64,000 nucleotides of DNA from Microbacterium sp. 1.5R (GTDB lineage Bacteria; Actinomycetota; Actinomycetes; Actinomycetales; Microbacteriaceae), in assembly GCF_001889265.1 (NCBI RefSeq), contig NZ_CP018151.1, positions 744,001 through 808,000 of the forward strand, read 5' to 3'. The notes beneath the pieces are model-generated. The model was not told the DNA's origin and made no database searches. It saw nothing but the letters and a program-made list of their open reading frames with translations. Positions 42,603-52,564 of this stretch are shown one piece after another. The translations under genes were made by a program, and so were the position numbers. Numbering within the stretch: position 1 is the first letter of the stretch; the number at the start of each line of letters is the position of its first letter.

Positions 42603-44567
42603 TCACGCCGTCGCGAGGGCCGCCTTCACGGAGGTGGTGCGCCGCAGTGCCACCGCGACGGTGGTCGCGACGAGCGACAGCACGCCCCAGACGATGAGGC
42701 CTGCGGCTGCGCCGCCGTTCGCGGTGATCAGCCCGGCGAACGCGGGGGAGGTCGGCAGCGATGCGCCGAGATCCGCCAGCCATCCCGGCACGGTCGAGAT
42801 CAGACCGGTCGCGATCGCGAGCACACCGACGAGCGCGCTGACCCAGCGGCCGACGCCGCCGAAGACCGCGACGAGTGCCTGGTTCACGGCCGCGAAGGCG
42901 ACCCCGGCGAGCACGGCGATTCCTGCGAAGGCCCACCAGGCCGCAGCGTCATAACCGGCGACGATCTGCACGATGAGCGACACCAGCAGACCCTGGGCTG
43001 CACCGATGGCGGCAGCCGGGGCGAAGGCGCGCAGGGCGAGTCCGGCCGACGAGCGTCGGGAGGTCAGGGTGCGCGCGGTGTAGGCCCGCATGACCAGGAA
43101 CGAGGCGAGAGACCCGAACCACAGCACCACGGCGGCGAGCAGCGGAATCGCGGTCGGGCCGAAGATCGTGGCGCCGTCGGCGCCCTTGGACGCCACCGGA
43201 TCGGCGATCACCGACGCGAGCGAGGTCGACTCGGAGTCGCTGAACGAGGGGAGCGAATCGGATGCGGTGCGCAGGCCGCCCGCGAGATCGCCGGTTCCCG
43301 TGGCGAGGGTGTCGAGGCCGGTCGCGAGCTCGCCGGCCCCGGTCGCGAGCTCGGTCGCTCCGTCCGACAGCTGGGATGCCCCCGTCGCCAGTGCTCGTGC
43401 ACCGCTCGCCGATTCGTCGAGACCCTGCGACGCCAACTGGTTCAGACCGTCCGCGAGACCCGTCGCCCCCGCACCCGCCTCGCCGAGCTGGGCCGCGAGA
43501 GTGGTGAAGGCGCCCGGGAGAGTCGCGATCTGGGGAGAGACGGTCGTGAGGTACCCGGATGCGGTTCCGGCCGACGTCGCGGCATCCGCAGCGTTCGCGG
43601 CCTCGGCGGCGAGCTCGGCGCACAGATCACCGGAGGTCATGGGGTCACAGCTCGCGGCCATCGCGCCGAGGCGCTGAGCAAGCCCGGCGGTCTGGGTGGC
43701 GGCATCCGTCGCGGCCGCGGTCCCGGTCTCGACAGCTCCCACGAGAGCGGGCAGCTGACCGGCCTGATTCTGCAGCTCCGTCGCGCCTGCGGTCAGCCCG
43801 GTGCCGATCTGGCTCGCGCCGTTCGCGGCCTCGCGGGTCTTCGACGCGAGTGTGTCGAGCCCGGATGCCAAGGAGGATGCGCCGTTTCCGAGCTCCGTGG
43901 CACCGGAGGCGAGCTGAGTCGCGCCGTCGGGGATCGCCGCGGCTCCCGTGGCCGCATCCCGCGCGCCGGTGGCGAGTTCGGCGGCGCCGTCCGCGGCCTC
44001 GCCGATCTGGTCTCCGATCGTGGTGAAGCCGACGAGGATGTTCTCCGTCGTCGCCTCCGACAGCAGTGTGCCCATGCTCGAGGCCGCCACGTTCGCGATC
44101 TGACTCGTGATCAGGTCATCGGCGACGAGCCCGTCCTCCGGGGTGGTGACCTGGATCGTGGCCTGCTCCGCGTCGCCGCCGCCGTCCGAGATCGCCTGCC
44201 CCGCCGAGGTCGCTGCGGCCGAGAACTCCTCGGGGATCGTGATGACGGCCTGATACGAGCCGTCGGCGAGACCGTCGGCGGCATCGTCCTCGTTCGAGAT
44301 CACCCAGGTGAGGTTGGAATCGAGCTCGTCCGATCCTTCGACGAGCCCCGAGGCGAGCTGTCGACCGAGCGGAGTGAGCTGCCCGTCGATCTCGACGGGC
44401 TCGTCGAGGTTGACGATCGCCGCGGTCATCGACTCGAGACGCTCGGTGGGATTCTGCAGGGCAGCGACCAGGATGCCGCCCACTGCCGCGGGAAGCAGCA
44501 GGACGCCGAGGATCGTCAGCCACGTGATGGGCTTGCGCGAACGGGCGCGTTCGATGGGGAGGGTCAT
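42603..44567 (-). CDS. YhgE/Pip-family membrane protein
   Basis: A 654-residue protein with one N-terminal helix (~18-38), a long extracytoplasmic region and about five C-terminal helices. The middle holds many Ala/Gly-rich repeats of about seven residues such as LASGATELGNGASSLASGL, predicted to form long coiled helices, as in the phage infection protein Pip and YhgE. These proteins are related to type VII/ABC-2-like membrane permeases and often pair with MMPL transporters. The ATG overlaps the MMPL stop by four bases (ATGA). Confidence 0.9.
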   Translation of the reverse strand: MTLPIERARSRKPITWLTILGVLLLPAAVGGILVAALQNPTERLESMTAAIVNLDEPVEIDGQLTPLGRQLASGLVEGSDELDSNLTWVISNEDDAADGLADGSYQAVITIPEEFSAAATSAGQAISDGGGDAEQATIQVTTPEDGLVADDLITSQIANVAASSMGTLLSEATTENILVGFTTIGDQIGEAADGAAELATGARDAATGAAAIPDGATQLASGATELGNGASSLASGLDTLASKTREAANGASQIGTGLTAGATELQNQAGQLPALVGAVETGTAAATDAATQTAGLAQRLGAMAASCDPMTSGDLCAELAAEAANAADAATSAGTASGYLTTVSPQIATLPGAFTTLAAQLGEAGAGATGLADGLNQLASQGLDESASGARALATGASQLSDGATELATGAGELATGLDTLATGTGDLAGGLRTASDSLPSFSDSESTSLASVIADPVASKGADGATIFGPTAIPLLAAVVLWFGSLASFLVMRAYTARTLTSRRSSAGLALRAFAPAAAIGAAQGLLVSLIVQIVAGYDAAAWWAFAGIAVLAGVAFAAVNQALVAVFGGVGRWVSALVGVLAIATGLISTVPGWLADLGASLPTSPAFAGLITANGGAAAGLIVWGVLSLVATTVAVALRRTTSVKAALATA

Positions 44568-47365
44568 GCGTTCACCTCGGTCGATTCGGTGGTGCCGTCG
44601 ACGATGCGGGGCACCGGGGACTCGGATTGCGACTGTGCGGCTGGCGCGTCGATGTCGATCGTGTCAGCCGATGAACGGCCGGCATCGGCCAGGATCTCCA
44701 GGGCCGCCTGGGGATCGAGCGCGGTGAGCAGCATCGCCGTCGTGCTGCGGGAGTCGCGCAGTCGCGCCGCGAGCTGATCGCGTTCGGGGCGGGAGAGCCG
44801 GTCGGCTCCGTCGATCACCACGAGAGCCGGCCGTCCGCGCAGTGCCTCGGCGAGGTCGGCCGACAGGCTCGCGGCATCGGCGGCCATGACCGCTCCGACA
44901 TGCGCCCGTACCCACGCGGATCGACCGGGCAGAAGATGGCCTGCGACCCGGAGGCGGCCGTCGTCCGCAGTCGCCCGCCCGGCGATCGTCAGAGCGAGCG
45001 CGCGCAATGCGCCGGCTGACGATCCGGTGAGCACGGCGGAGGCCCCGGGTGCGAGGCGCAGGTGGAGGCCGTCGATGCCGGCATCCGTCATCGTGAGGTC
45101 GTCGGCGGCGACGATCGAGTCGTCGCCCGGCCAGCCCCCCAGGTGACGCTCGCGTTCGACCGCCTCTCCTTCGATGTCGACGCTCGGGAGGATCCGCTCC
45201 AGCCAGGCCGGGATCTCCCACGCGCGCTCCCCGAGGACGGCCATGAGTGCAGGGATCAGCGTCATCCTCACCAGGAACGCGTCGATCGCGATGCCGGCCG
45301 CAAGGCCCAGCGCGATCGGCTTGAGCGACGAGTCGCCTTCGGGGACGAACGCCACGAAGACGGCGAACATGATGAGGCCGGCAGCGGTGACGACCTTCGC
45401 CGATCCCGTGAAGCCGCTGCGCACGGCACGCAGTGCCGCGGCTCGGCGAGTCGCGCGATCGGGGCTCCTGCCGTCGGGATCGTGCACGAAGTCCTCGCGC
45501 ATCCGAGACACCAGGAACACCTGGTAATCCATCGCGAGCCCGAACAGCACACCCATCAGGATGATCGGCATGAAGCTGATGATCGGACCGACCTTCGCGA
45601 CATGGAGGGCGTCGGCGAACCAGCCCCACTCGAACACGGCTCCCACGATGCCGAACGCGGCGACGATCGAGAGCAGATAGCCGGCGGCTGCCGTGACCGG
45701 CACCCAGAGTGAGCGGAACACGATCGTGAGCAGGATCAGGGACAGGCCGATGACGAAGATGCCGAACGGGAGAAGGGCGTTGCCCAGCTGGTCGGAGATG
45801 TCGATGCCCACCGCGGTGAACCCGGTCACCTTCAGGTCGATGCCGAACTCGTCGAGCCACTCGTCGTGGTGCGAGCGCAGCTCTCGCACGAGATCGGCCG
45901 TCGCGGGGTCATCGGGTGCGGTCTCGGGGATGATCTGCACGATGCCGGTGTCTGCGGTCTCGTTCGGGGTGGCGAGGGCGACCTCCTTGACCCCGTCGAT
46001 CTGGGCGACCTCGTCGCCGAGATCCTCCATCAGGGTCAGCGGATCGGTCGACGTGACGATCGTGCCCGTCAGGATCAGCGGTCCATTGAACCCGGGACCG
46101 AACTGCTCGCCGACCAGGTCGTAGCTCTGCCGCGCTTCGGAGTCCTGCGGCAGCACGCCCGCGTTGGGCAGCGCGAGATTCAGGCTGAGGGCGGGCACGG
46201 CGACGATGCCGAGCCCGAGCACGACGGCCAGGGACACGAGGATCGGACGCCGGGTGACGCCGGTCACCCAGCGCTCGCTGAAGCGACGGCGCTGCGCGGG
46301 GGCTGCCTTGCCCTTCTTCGCCTTCGGAGAACGGCGCGGTCGACCGGCGACGCGGCCCTTCATGAAGCCGAGCAGAGCGGGGGTGAGCGTCACGGCGATG
46401 GCGACGGCGACCGCGACGGCGGCGGAGGCCGCGATGCCCATCGTCGTCAGGAACGGGATGCCCGCGAACCCGAGTCCGATCAGGGCGATCAGCACGGTCA
46501 CGCCCGCGAACACCACCGCCGAGCCTGCCGTGCCCACAGCCCGCGCTGTCGACTCCTCGGGGTCGACTCCCTCGCGGACCTGATCCTGGTGCCTGGCCAT
46601 GATGAACAGTGCGTAGTCGATTCCGACGGCGAGCCCGAGCATCAGGGCGAGGAGGGGAGTGGTCGACGAGACCGTGGCGAAGGCGGTGGCGGCGAAGATG
46701 CCGGCCATCGAGATGCCCACACCGAGCACTGCCGTGAGCAGCGGGAGTCCTGCGACGACGAACGAGCGGAACGTGACGATCAGCACCAGCAGCGCGATCA
46801 GCAGACCCACGGCCTCGGTGAGCGTGACGCCGGGGATGGAGGTGGCGAAGAGCTCTCCGCCGAGGGAGGTCTGTGATCCGTCCGGCAGCTCGTCGGCGAG
46901 TTCGGCCACGACGGCTCGCAGGTCATCCTGCGTCTCCGCCGAGACATCGCTGGCCTGGCCGTCGAACTGCAGGCGGATGATACCGGCCGTCTCGTCGTCG
47001 TTGATCATGCCGCTGACCATCTCGTCGAACGGGGAGGTCGCCGAGAGCACCGAGTCGTCGAGGTCGGCGAGCTGGTCGACGGCATCCTCGATGTCGGTCT
47101 TATATGCGTCATCCGTGATCGAGTCGCCGTCCGCGGCGACCACGATGATCTGCGCGCTGGTGCCGCTGACCGCGGGGAACGAGCGGTTGAGCTGCTCGAG
47201 GCCGGCCTGGGACTCGGTGCCCGGGATCGAGAAGGAGTTGTCCGTGCCAGCCCCGAGGACGAGGGCGCCGGCCCCCGCGATGCCGAGGGCGAGCAGCCAG
47301 GAGACGAGAACGCGCCACGGGTGCCGGTAGGACCAGCGACCGAGCGAGGACAGGAGTGTGGACAC
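44564..47365 (-). CDS. MMPL/RND-type transporter with a C-terminal degenerate ATPase-like domain
   Basis: A 933-residue protein starting at GTG 47365 with the ribosome site GAGGAG. Residues ~1-715 are a standard MMPL: two sets of six helices, two extracytoplasmic domains and the GIDYALFIMARHQDQ and AMDYQVFLVSRMRED motifs carrying the proton-relay aspartates. From ~720 a soluble ~210-residue tail follows. It has LTGSSAGALRAL near 778, where an ABC P-loop would be, and PALVVIDGADRL near 845, a Walker B-like strand without the catalytic glutamate. Such MMPL proteins export lipids or hydrophobic compounds. The tail is a fused, probably inactive, nucleotide-binding-type domain. Confidence 0.87.
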   Translation of the reverse strand: MSTLLSSLGRWSYRHPWRVLVSWLLALGIAGAGALVLGAGTDNSFSIPGTESQAGLEQLNRSFPAVSGTSAQIIVVAADGDSITDDAYKTDIEDAVDQLADLDDSVLSATSPFDEMVSGMINDDETAGIIRLQFDGQASDVSAETQDDLRAVVAELADELPDGSQTSLGGELFATSIPGVTLTEAVGLLIALLVLIVTFRSFVVAGLPLLTAVLGVGISMAGIFAATAFATVSSTTPLLALMLGLAVGIDYALFIMARHQDQVREGVDPEESTARAVGTAGSAVVFAGVTVLIALIGLGFAGIPFLTTMGIAASAAVAVAVAIAVTLTPALLGFMKGRVAGRPRRSPKAKKGKAAPAQRRRFSERWVTGVTRRPILVSLAVVLGLGIVAVPALSLNLALPNAGVLPQDSEARQSYDLVGEQFGPGFNGPLILTGTIVTSTDPLTLMEDLGDEVAQIDGVKEVALATPNETADTGIVQIIPETAPDDPATADLVRELRSHHDEWLDEFGIDLKVTGFTAVGIDISDQLGNALLPFGIFVIGLSLILLTIVFRSLWVPVTAAAGYLLSIVAAFGIVGAVFEWGWFADALHVAKVGPIISFMPIILMGVLFGLAMDYQVFLVSRMREDFVHDPDGRSPDRATRRAAALRAVRSGFTGSAKVVTAAGLIMFAVFVAFVPEGDSSLKPIALGLAAGIAIDAFLVRMTLIPALMAVLGERAWEIPAWLERILPSVDIEGEAVERERHLGGWPGDDSIVAADDLTMTDAGIDGLHLRLAPGASAVLTGSSAGALRALALTIAGRATADDGRLRVAGHLLPGRSAWVRAHVGAVMAADAASLSADLAEALRGRPALVVIDGADRLSRPERDQLAARLRDSRSTTAMLLTALDPQAALEILADAGRSSADTIDIDAPAAQSQSESPVPRIVDGTTESTEVNA

Positions 47366-47390
47366 GAGGCTCCTCAGGGAATACGGGCTG

Positions 47391-47422
47391 GATACACAGG
47401 TGTATCCAATACATACCTGTAT
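47391..47422. promoter_or_regulatory. Two candidate TetR operator dyads
   Basis: GATACAC-AG-GTGTATC (47391-47406) is a perfect dyad, and ATACA-TACC-TGTAT (47409-47422) is a second, related one. Their centres are 17 bp apart. Both lie between the divergent MMPL and TetR genes, so a TetR protein could repress both directions. Confidence 0.65.
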
Positions 47423-47486
47423 CGTAAGGTGGTCCGAGCCCCGGAGTCTGTGTGCGGGGTGTGAGAATGAGAGGCAGGAGGATTCG

Positions 47487-48110
47487 ATGACGACACCCGC
47501 CACCCGCAGCCGGGAGAACACGCGAGCCCGGCTTCTCGATGCGGCCGCGCAGGTCTTCGCCGAGGTAGGCCTCGACGGTGCCTCCGTCGAAGCGGTCTGC
47601 GATCGCGCCGGGTTCACCCGCGGCGCGTTCTATTCGAATTTCGAGTCGAAGGACGAGCTCTTCCTCGTGCTCGCCGGCAGCGTCGGCGAGCAGCGCGTCA
47701 ATGCGGTGCGTGACCGCGTCGACGAGATCGCCGCCGAGGGCGGTCTGTCAGAGGGATGCGACCCGGTCGAGCTCGTCCAGCGGATCATGGACGCGGGCGG
47801 CGATGACCGCCTGGGCGTCATGCTGATGAGCGAGATCCGGATCCGTGCTCTGCGTGACCATCAGTTCGGCGCTGCCTACCTCGTGCAGGAGCGCGAGATG
47901 GTGTCGAGCATCGCCGTGATCATCACGGACATCGTCTCGGTGAGCTCGCTCGAGCTGAAGGTTCCCGCCGAAGAGGCCGCGCGCATGCTCATGATCATCT
48001 GGGAGGGCATGACCGTTCGCGGAGCGATGGCCGGTCAGGACTCCGACCAGCTGCGGCATTCCAGCGGCGAGGAGCTCGGGCGCCTCGTGCAGCTGCTGCT
48101 CGCGGAGTGA
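47487..48110 (+). CDS. TetR-family repressor (of the MMPL-YhgE operon)
   Basis: A 207-residue regulator. The helix-turn-helix is at residues ~13-58 (RARLLDAAAQVFAEVG, then RAGFTRGAFYSNFESKDELF), and the C-terminal half is the ligand-binding domain. The ATG at 47487 has the strong site AGGAGG. Divergent orientation and the paired dyads in between indicate control of the MMPL-YhgE operon, probably lifted by an exported hydrophobic compound. Confidence 0.93.
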   Translation: MTTPATRSRENTRARLLDAAAQVFAEVGLDGASVEAVCDRAGFTRGAFYSNFESKDELFLVLAGSVGEQRVNAVRDRVDEIAAEGGLSEGCDPVELVQRIMDAGGDDRLGVMLMSEIRIRALRDHQFGAAYLVQEREMVSSIAVIITDIVSVSSLELKVPAEEAARMLMIIWEGMTVRGAMAGQDSDQLRHSSGEELGRLVQLLLAE

Positions 48111-48129
48111 CCTCGCAGACGAACGGCGG

Positions 48130-49107
48130 TCAGCGCGCGTCGAGCACGGCGTAGCACCGCGCGAGGCGATCGAGCCACCAGTCCCGTCGGTCGTCCGAGG
48201 CGGCGAGCCGCGCCAAAGCATCGGGATCCGGGGTGACCCGAGCTGCCGGGATCGAGCCGTCCACCGGGCGCAGGTCGGCGACGTCGTCGAGGAACAGGGA
48301 TGCCGTGCCGAGCCCGCAGTCGTAGTCGAGAGTCGGCAGGGCGGCGGCGAGCGCCGCACCCTGGGAGAGTCCGATCGCGGTGTCGAGCGCGCTGGAGACC
48401 ACGACGGGCAGGCCCGCGGCGGTGATGATCTGCAGCGCATGCGTGATGCCCCCGAGCGGCTGCGCCTTGATGACGAGCAGGTCGGCGGCCTTCTCGCGCG
48501 CGACCGCGAGCGGGTCGGAGGACTTGCGGATGCTCTCGTCGGCGGCCACCGGAATGCCCATGTACTTCACCCGGGTGCGCAGTTCGGCGAGCTCCGGCAC
48601 TGTCGCGCACGGCTGCTCGACGTACTCGAGATCGAACTCGTTGAGCGCATGCACGGCGTGCTCGGCCTCGTCGACGTTCCACAGGCCGTTGGCATCGACG
48701 CGGATGCGACCCTCCGGCCCCATGGCCTCGCGCACGGCCCGCACACGGGCGATGTCGTCTGCGAGCGTCTGCCCGGGTTCCGCGACCTTGACCTTGGCGG
48801 TGCGGCAGCCGGCGAAGCGGGCCAGCACTTCGGCGACCTGCGCCGCCTCGACAGCCGGGATGGTGGCGTTCACGCCGATGCGCTCGCGGAGAGGTTCGGG
48901 CTGCGTCCTCCAGGCGAAGTCGATCGCCGCCGCGAGCCAGGTGGCCGACTCGAGATCGTCGTACTCGACGAACGGAGAGAATTCCGCCCATCCCTCCGGC
49001 CCTTCGACGAGCAGCGCCTCTCTCTTGTCGACCCCGCGGAAGCGGGTGTGCATCGGAAGCGAGACGACCCTGGCCGAGCCGAGCAGATCTGCGAGCGGTG
49101 GGAGCAT
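48130..49107 (-). CDS. menC: o-Succinylbenzoate synthase
   Basis: A 325-residue enolase-superfamily enzyme of menaquinone synthesis that dehydrates SHCHC to o-succinylbenzoate. Catalytic residues are in place: K105 and K107 in AKVKV, metal ligands D138, E164 and D190 (VDAN, EQPC, ADES) and the base K214 in VIKAQPLGG. The start is ATG 49107; a much longer upstream frame overlaps the acetyltransferase and is rejected. The enzymes before and after it (menB, menE) lie 2.5 kb away. Confidence 0.92.
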   Translation of the reverse strand: MLPPLADLLGSARVVSLPMHTRFRGVDKREALLVEGPEGWAEFSPFVEYDDLESATWLAAAIDFAWRTQPEPLRERIGVNATIPAVEAAQVAEVLARFAGCRTAKVKVAEPGQTLADDIARVRAVREAMGPEGRIRVDANGLWNVDEAEHAVHALNEFDLEYVEQPCATVPELAELRTRVKYMGIPVAADESIRKSSDPLAVAREKAADLLVIKAQPLGGITHALQIITAAGLPVVVSSALDTAIGLSQGAALAAALPTLDYDCGLGTASLFLDDVADLRPVDGSIPAARVTPDPDALARLAASDDRRDWWLDRLARCYAVLDAR

Positions 49108-49165
49108 GTGCTCATTCTGCTCTGTCGGCGCCTCGTCGGGGATCCGCCGTGCCGACGGGTCCGCC

Positions 49166-50185
49166 TCAGCGCAGGCGATTCTGCAGTTCGCCCATCCGCT
49201 CGCTGGGGCGGAACCCGAGCGCGGTGTTGACGGCGAGCATGTGCGCGTTCGACTCGGCGTTGTAGGTGTAGACGGCGCGGGTCTGCGGCGCCTCCCTCTG
49301 CAGCATCCGGAGATTGGCTGCCTTGACCGCGATGCCGAGCCGGTGCCCCCGGTCCGCGGTGCGCACGAGCGTGCCCCACTGATAGGCGTTGCCGTCGTCG
49401 GTCGACACGACGAGCTGCGAATACGCCGCGGCCTCGCCGTCGGCCGCGAGGGCGATGGCCCCGAACGACACGCGCCTCTGTCGGTCGAGCAGTTCCTCGC
49501 TCTCGCGGATGCTGTCGACATCGGGTCTCTGAGGTTCGATGGCGAGTTCGCCGGTCGGGGCTTCGGTCTCGAGGGCGGCGTCGAGGATCGTCCAGCGTTC
49601 CACGACCTCATCGGGGATGCGGCCGACCCAGCTACGGATCTCGTACGGAGCGATCGCCGATGCGATGTCGCTCTCGATCCGGTCGAGCAGTGCGGGGTCG
49701 ACCGGGAGGTCGAGCCTGCTCTGCACGTCGCCGAGCGCCAGGCTGTAGCCGCGGGCGCGTGCGAACTCACGCCCCGGCGATCCGGCACCTTCCGAACCGA
49801 GTGCGTGGCGCCACGACGTCGCCCCCTGCGCGATCGTCCGACCGGACGCCGTGACCTCCGCCTCGAGGAACGCGAGGGCCTCGGAGCCGATGCCGCGCCG
49901 TCGGTGCTCGGGCGGCACGCTGATCGCGAGATGGGCGACGTGGGTGTTGTCCTTCAGGGGGAGCGCGAGGCTCGCGGAGCCGACGATCCGGTCGGCGTGG
50001 CGCAGCAGATAGGCGCGTCGATCGACGACGGCCGACTCCTGCTGCAGCTCGCTGCGCGACTCCTCGAGCGACCACACGACGGCATCCGCGCCGCGATCCG
50101 CGCGTTCGGCGGTGGCGTACGCATCCCACCACGCATCGACGGACCGGTCATCGGTCGCGTCGATGCGGAGGATCTCGATCGCCAT
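49166..50185 (-). CDS. GNAT-family acetyltransferase with two GNAT-like halves
   Basis: A 339-residue protein. The N-terminal half has a clear acetyl-CoA motif HRRRGIGSEALAFLEAEV near residues 95-112; the C-terminal half has RGHRLGIAVKAANLRML near 287-303. It is therefore a tandem GNAT of the mycothiol synthase type in layout, but it lacks further features that would identify MshD. The substrate is unknown. A -10 TACGGT ends six bases before the ATG. Confidence 0.85.
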   Translation of the reverse strand: MAIEILRIDATDDRSVDAWWDAYATAERADRGADAVVWSLEESRSELQQESAVVDRRAYLLRHADRIVGSASLALPLKDNTHVAHLAISVPPEHRRRGIGSEALAFLEAEVTASGRTIAQGATSWRHALGSEGAGSPGREFARARGYSLALGDVQSRLDLPVDPALLDRIESDIASAIAPYEIRSWVGRIPDEVVERWTILDAALETEAPTGELAIEPQRPDVDSIRESEELLDRQRRVSFGAIALAADGEAAAYSQLVVSTDDGNAYQWGTLVRTADRGHRLGIAVKAANLRMLQREAPQTRAVYTYNAESNAHMLAVNTALGFRPSERMGELQNRLR

Positions 50186-50191
50186 GCGACC

Positions 50192-50197
50192 ACCGTA
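50192..50197 (-). promoter_or_regulatory. Leaderless -10 element of the tandem GNAT gene
   Basis: Minus-strand TACGGT ends 6 bases before the ATG at 50185. Confidence 0.45.
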
Positions 50198-50210
50198 CGC
50201 GCCTTGTCCT

Positions 50211-50256
50211 TCACATGAATGTGTGATTGACAATGGTGTGTGACGCACAGTAATGT
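50211..50256 (+). promoter_or_regulatory. Promoter and candidate operator of the PadR gene
   Basis: -35 TTGACA (50227-50232) and -10 TAATGT (50251-50256) with an 18-bp spacer put the transcript start at about 50263, right at the ATG 50264. TCACA (50211-50215) and TGTGA (50222-50226) form a dyad just upstream, and TGTG/CACA repeats fill the spacer. Confidence 0.6.
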
Positions 50257-50263
50257 GATGGAC

Positions 50264-50596
50264 ATGAACGAGACCCTCGACACGCATCTGCAGGAACTGC
50301 GCCGCGGCACCGTGGTGCTGGCGTGCCTGCAGCTGCTGCGCACGGCGGGGTACGGCTACGGGCTGCTCGAAGACCTCGAGCGCCGCGGCTTCGCCACCGA
50401 TGCGAACACGCTGTACCCGCTGCTTCGGCGTCTCGAGAAGCAGGAGTACCTGACGAGCGAGTGGAACACCGACGAGGCGCGGCCCCGCAAGTTCTACCGC
50501 ACATCGGAAGCCGGCATCCGGCTCGCCGACACCCTGACCGAAGAATGGCGATCGCTCACGACGGCGATCGCGACCCTCACAGCTGAGGAGAACTGA
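50264..50596 (+). CDS. PadR-family regulator
   Basis: A 110-residue winged-helix regulator: GTVVLACLQLLRTAGYGYGLLEDLERRG-type first helices, then TDANTLYPLLRRLEKQEYL and the wing ending RPRKFYRTSE. PadR proteins repress genes next to them until a phenolic compound or an antibiotic binds. I choose ATG 50264, where the strong promoter would start the RNA; ATG 50258 is possible. The stop and the next ATG are separated by one base, so it is co-transcribed with a membrane protein that starts with a HAAS domain. Confidence 0.9.
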   Translation: MNETLDTHLQELRRGTVVLACLQLLRTAGYGYGLLEDLERRGFATDANTLYPLLRRLEKQEYLTSEWNTDEARPRKFYRTSEAGIRLADTLTEEWRSLTTAIATLTAEEN

Positions 50597-50597
50597 C

Positions 50598-51557
50598 ATG
50601 CCCTCGACAGCCACGCTCACCGAGCGATACATCAGCGCCACGATCCGCAGCCTCACACCCGAGGTGCAGGACGACGTCCGCGCCGAGCTCGAAGGATCCA
50701 TCGCCGACGCGATCGACGCGAGACTCGAACAGGGGGACGACCCGGCCGAGGCCGAACGGGCGGTCCTCACAGAGCTGGGCGACCCCGGCGTCCTCGCCGC
50801 CGGCTACGCCGACCGGCCGCTGCACCTGATCGGACCCCGGTACTACCTCGTGTGGTGGCGGCTGCTCAAGCTGCTGCTCATCATCGTGCCGGTGTGCGCG
50901 ATGGGCGGTGTCGCGATCGCGCAGGCGATCGAGCGCGCACCCATCGGAACGATGATCGGCGCCGCCGTCACGGTCGGCATCTCGGTCATCGTGCACGTCT
51001 GCTTCTGGGTGACCCTGGTCTTCTTCATCCTCGAGCGCACCGGAGCGGACACCGGGGTGAAGTGGGACGTCGACCAGCTGCCCGAGCCGACACAGAACGG
51101 AGCCGGCAGGGCGGATGCGATCGCGTCGCTCGTGTTCCTCGTGCTGGGGGTGGGCGCGGTTTTCTGGGACGCATTCATCGGCTTCTTCCCGACGGAAGGA
51201 GATCCGATCGCGATCCTGAACCCGGGTCTGTGGCCCTGGGGGATCACGTTCTTCCTCGGGCTCTTCGTCGCCGAGGCGCTGCTGACGGTGGTGGTCTACG
51301 CTCGCCGCCGCTGGACGATCGCCGCCGCTGTGGTCAACACCCTGCTCGCGGCGGTGTTCGCCGTCTGGTCGCTGACGCTGCTGGTGCAGGGCGAGCTGCT
51401 CAACCCCGAGTTCCTCCGCTTCGTCTTCACCGACAACGGCGTGACGGATGAGACGATGCGCATACTGACCGTGATCACCGGGTTCGCCCTCATCGCGTTC
51501 CCGATCTGGGACATCGTCGACGGCTGGATCAAGACCGCTCGCGCTCGCCGCGGCTGA
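50598..51557 (+). CDS. Membrane protein with N-terminal HAAS/permease-prefix domain
   Basis: A 319-residue protein. Residues ~5-70 match the short helical domain (HAAS/DUF1700-like) that usually follows PadR genes: ERYISATIRSLTPE, then ELEGSIADAIDARLE and ELGDPGVLAAGYADRP. Then come about seven membrane helices. This PadR plus HAAS-membrane protein pair is common in Gram-positives and is thought to sense or adjust the envelope. The actual function is unknown. A strong hairpin follows. Confidence 0.83.
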   Translation: MPSTATLTERYISATIRSLTPEVQDDVRAELEGSIADAIDARLEQGDDPAEAERAVLTELGDPGVLAAGYADRPLHLIGPRYYLVWWRLLKLLLIIVPVCAMGGVAIAQAIERAPIGTMIGAAVTVGISVIVHVCFWVTLVFFILERTGADTGVKWDVDQLPEPTQNGAGRADAIASLVFLVLGVGAVFWDAFIGFFPTEGDPIAILNPGLWPWGITFFLGLFVAEALLTVVVYARRRWTIAAAVVNTLLAAVFAVWSLTLLVQGELLNPEFLRFVFTDNGVTDETMRILTVITGFALIAFPIWDIVDGWIKTARARRG

Positions 51558-51568
51558 TCACCGCACGC

Positions 51569-51601
51569 AGACGGCGTCGCCTCTTCGGGGCGACGCCGTC
51601 T
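51569..51601 (+). terminator. Terminator after the PadR-HAAS operon
   Basis: A perfect 13-bp stem: AGACGGCGTCGCC (51569-51581) with GGCGACGCCGTCT (51589-51601) around TCTTCGG. No U-tract. Confidence 0.8.
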
Positions 51602-51623
51602 CCGTGTGCAACCCGGGCGGGAA

Positions 51624-51629
51624 TAGGCT
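51624..51629 (+). promoter_or_regulatory. Leaderless -10 element of menB
   Basis: TAGGCT ends 7 bases before the GTG at 51637. Confidence 0.5.
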
Positions 51630-51636
51630 GGATGCT

Positions 51637-52548
<912 letters not shown>

Positions 52549-52564
52549 GCGGATCGAGACGCAC

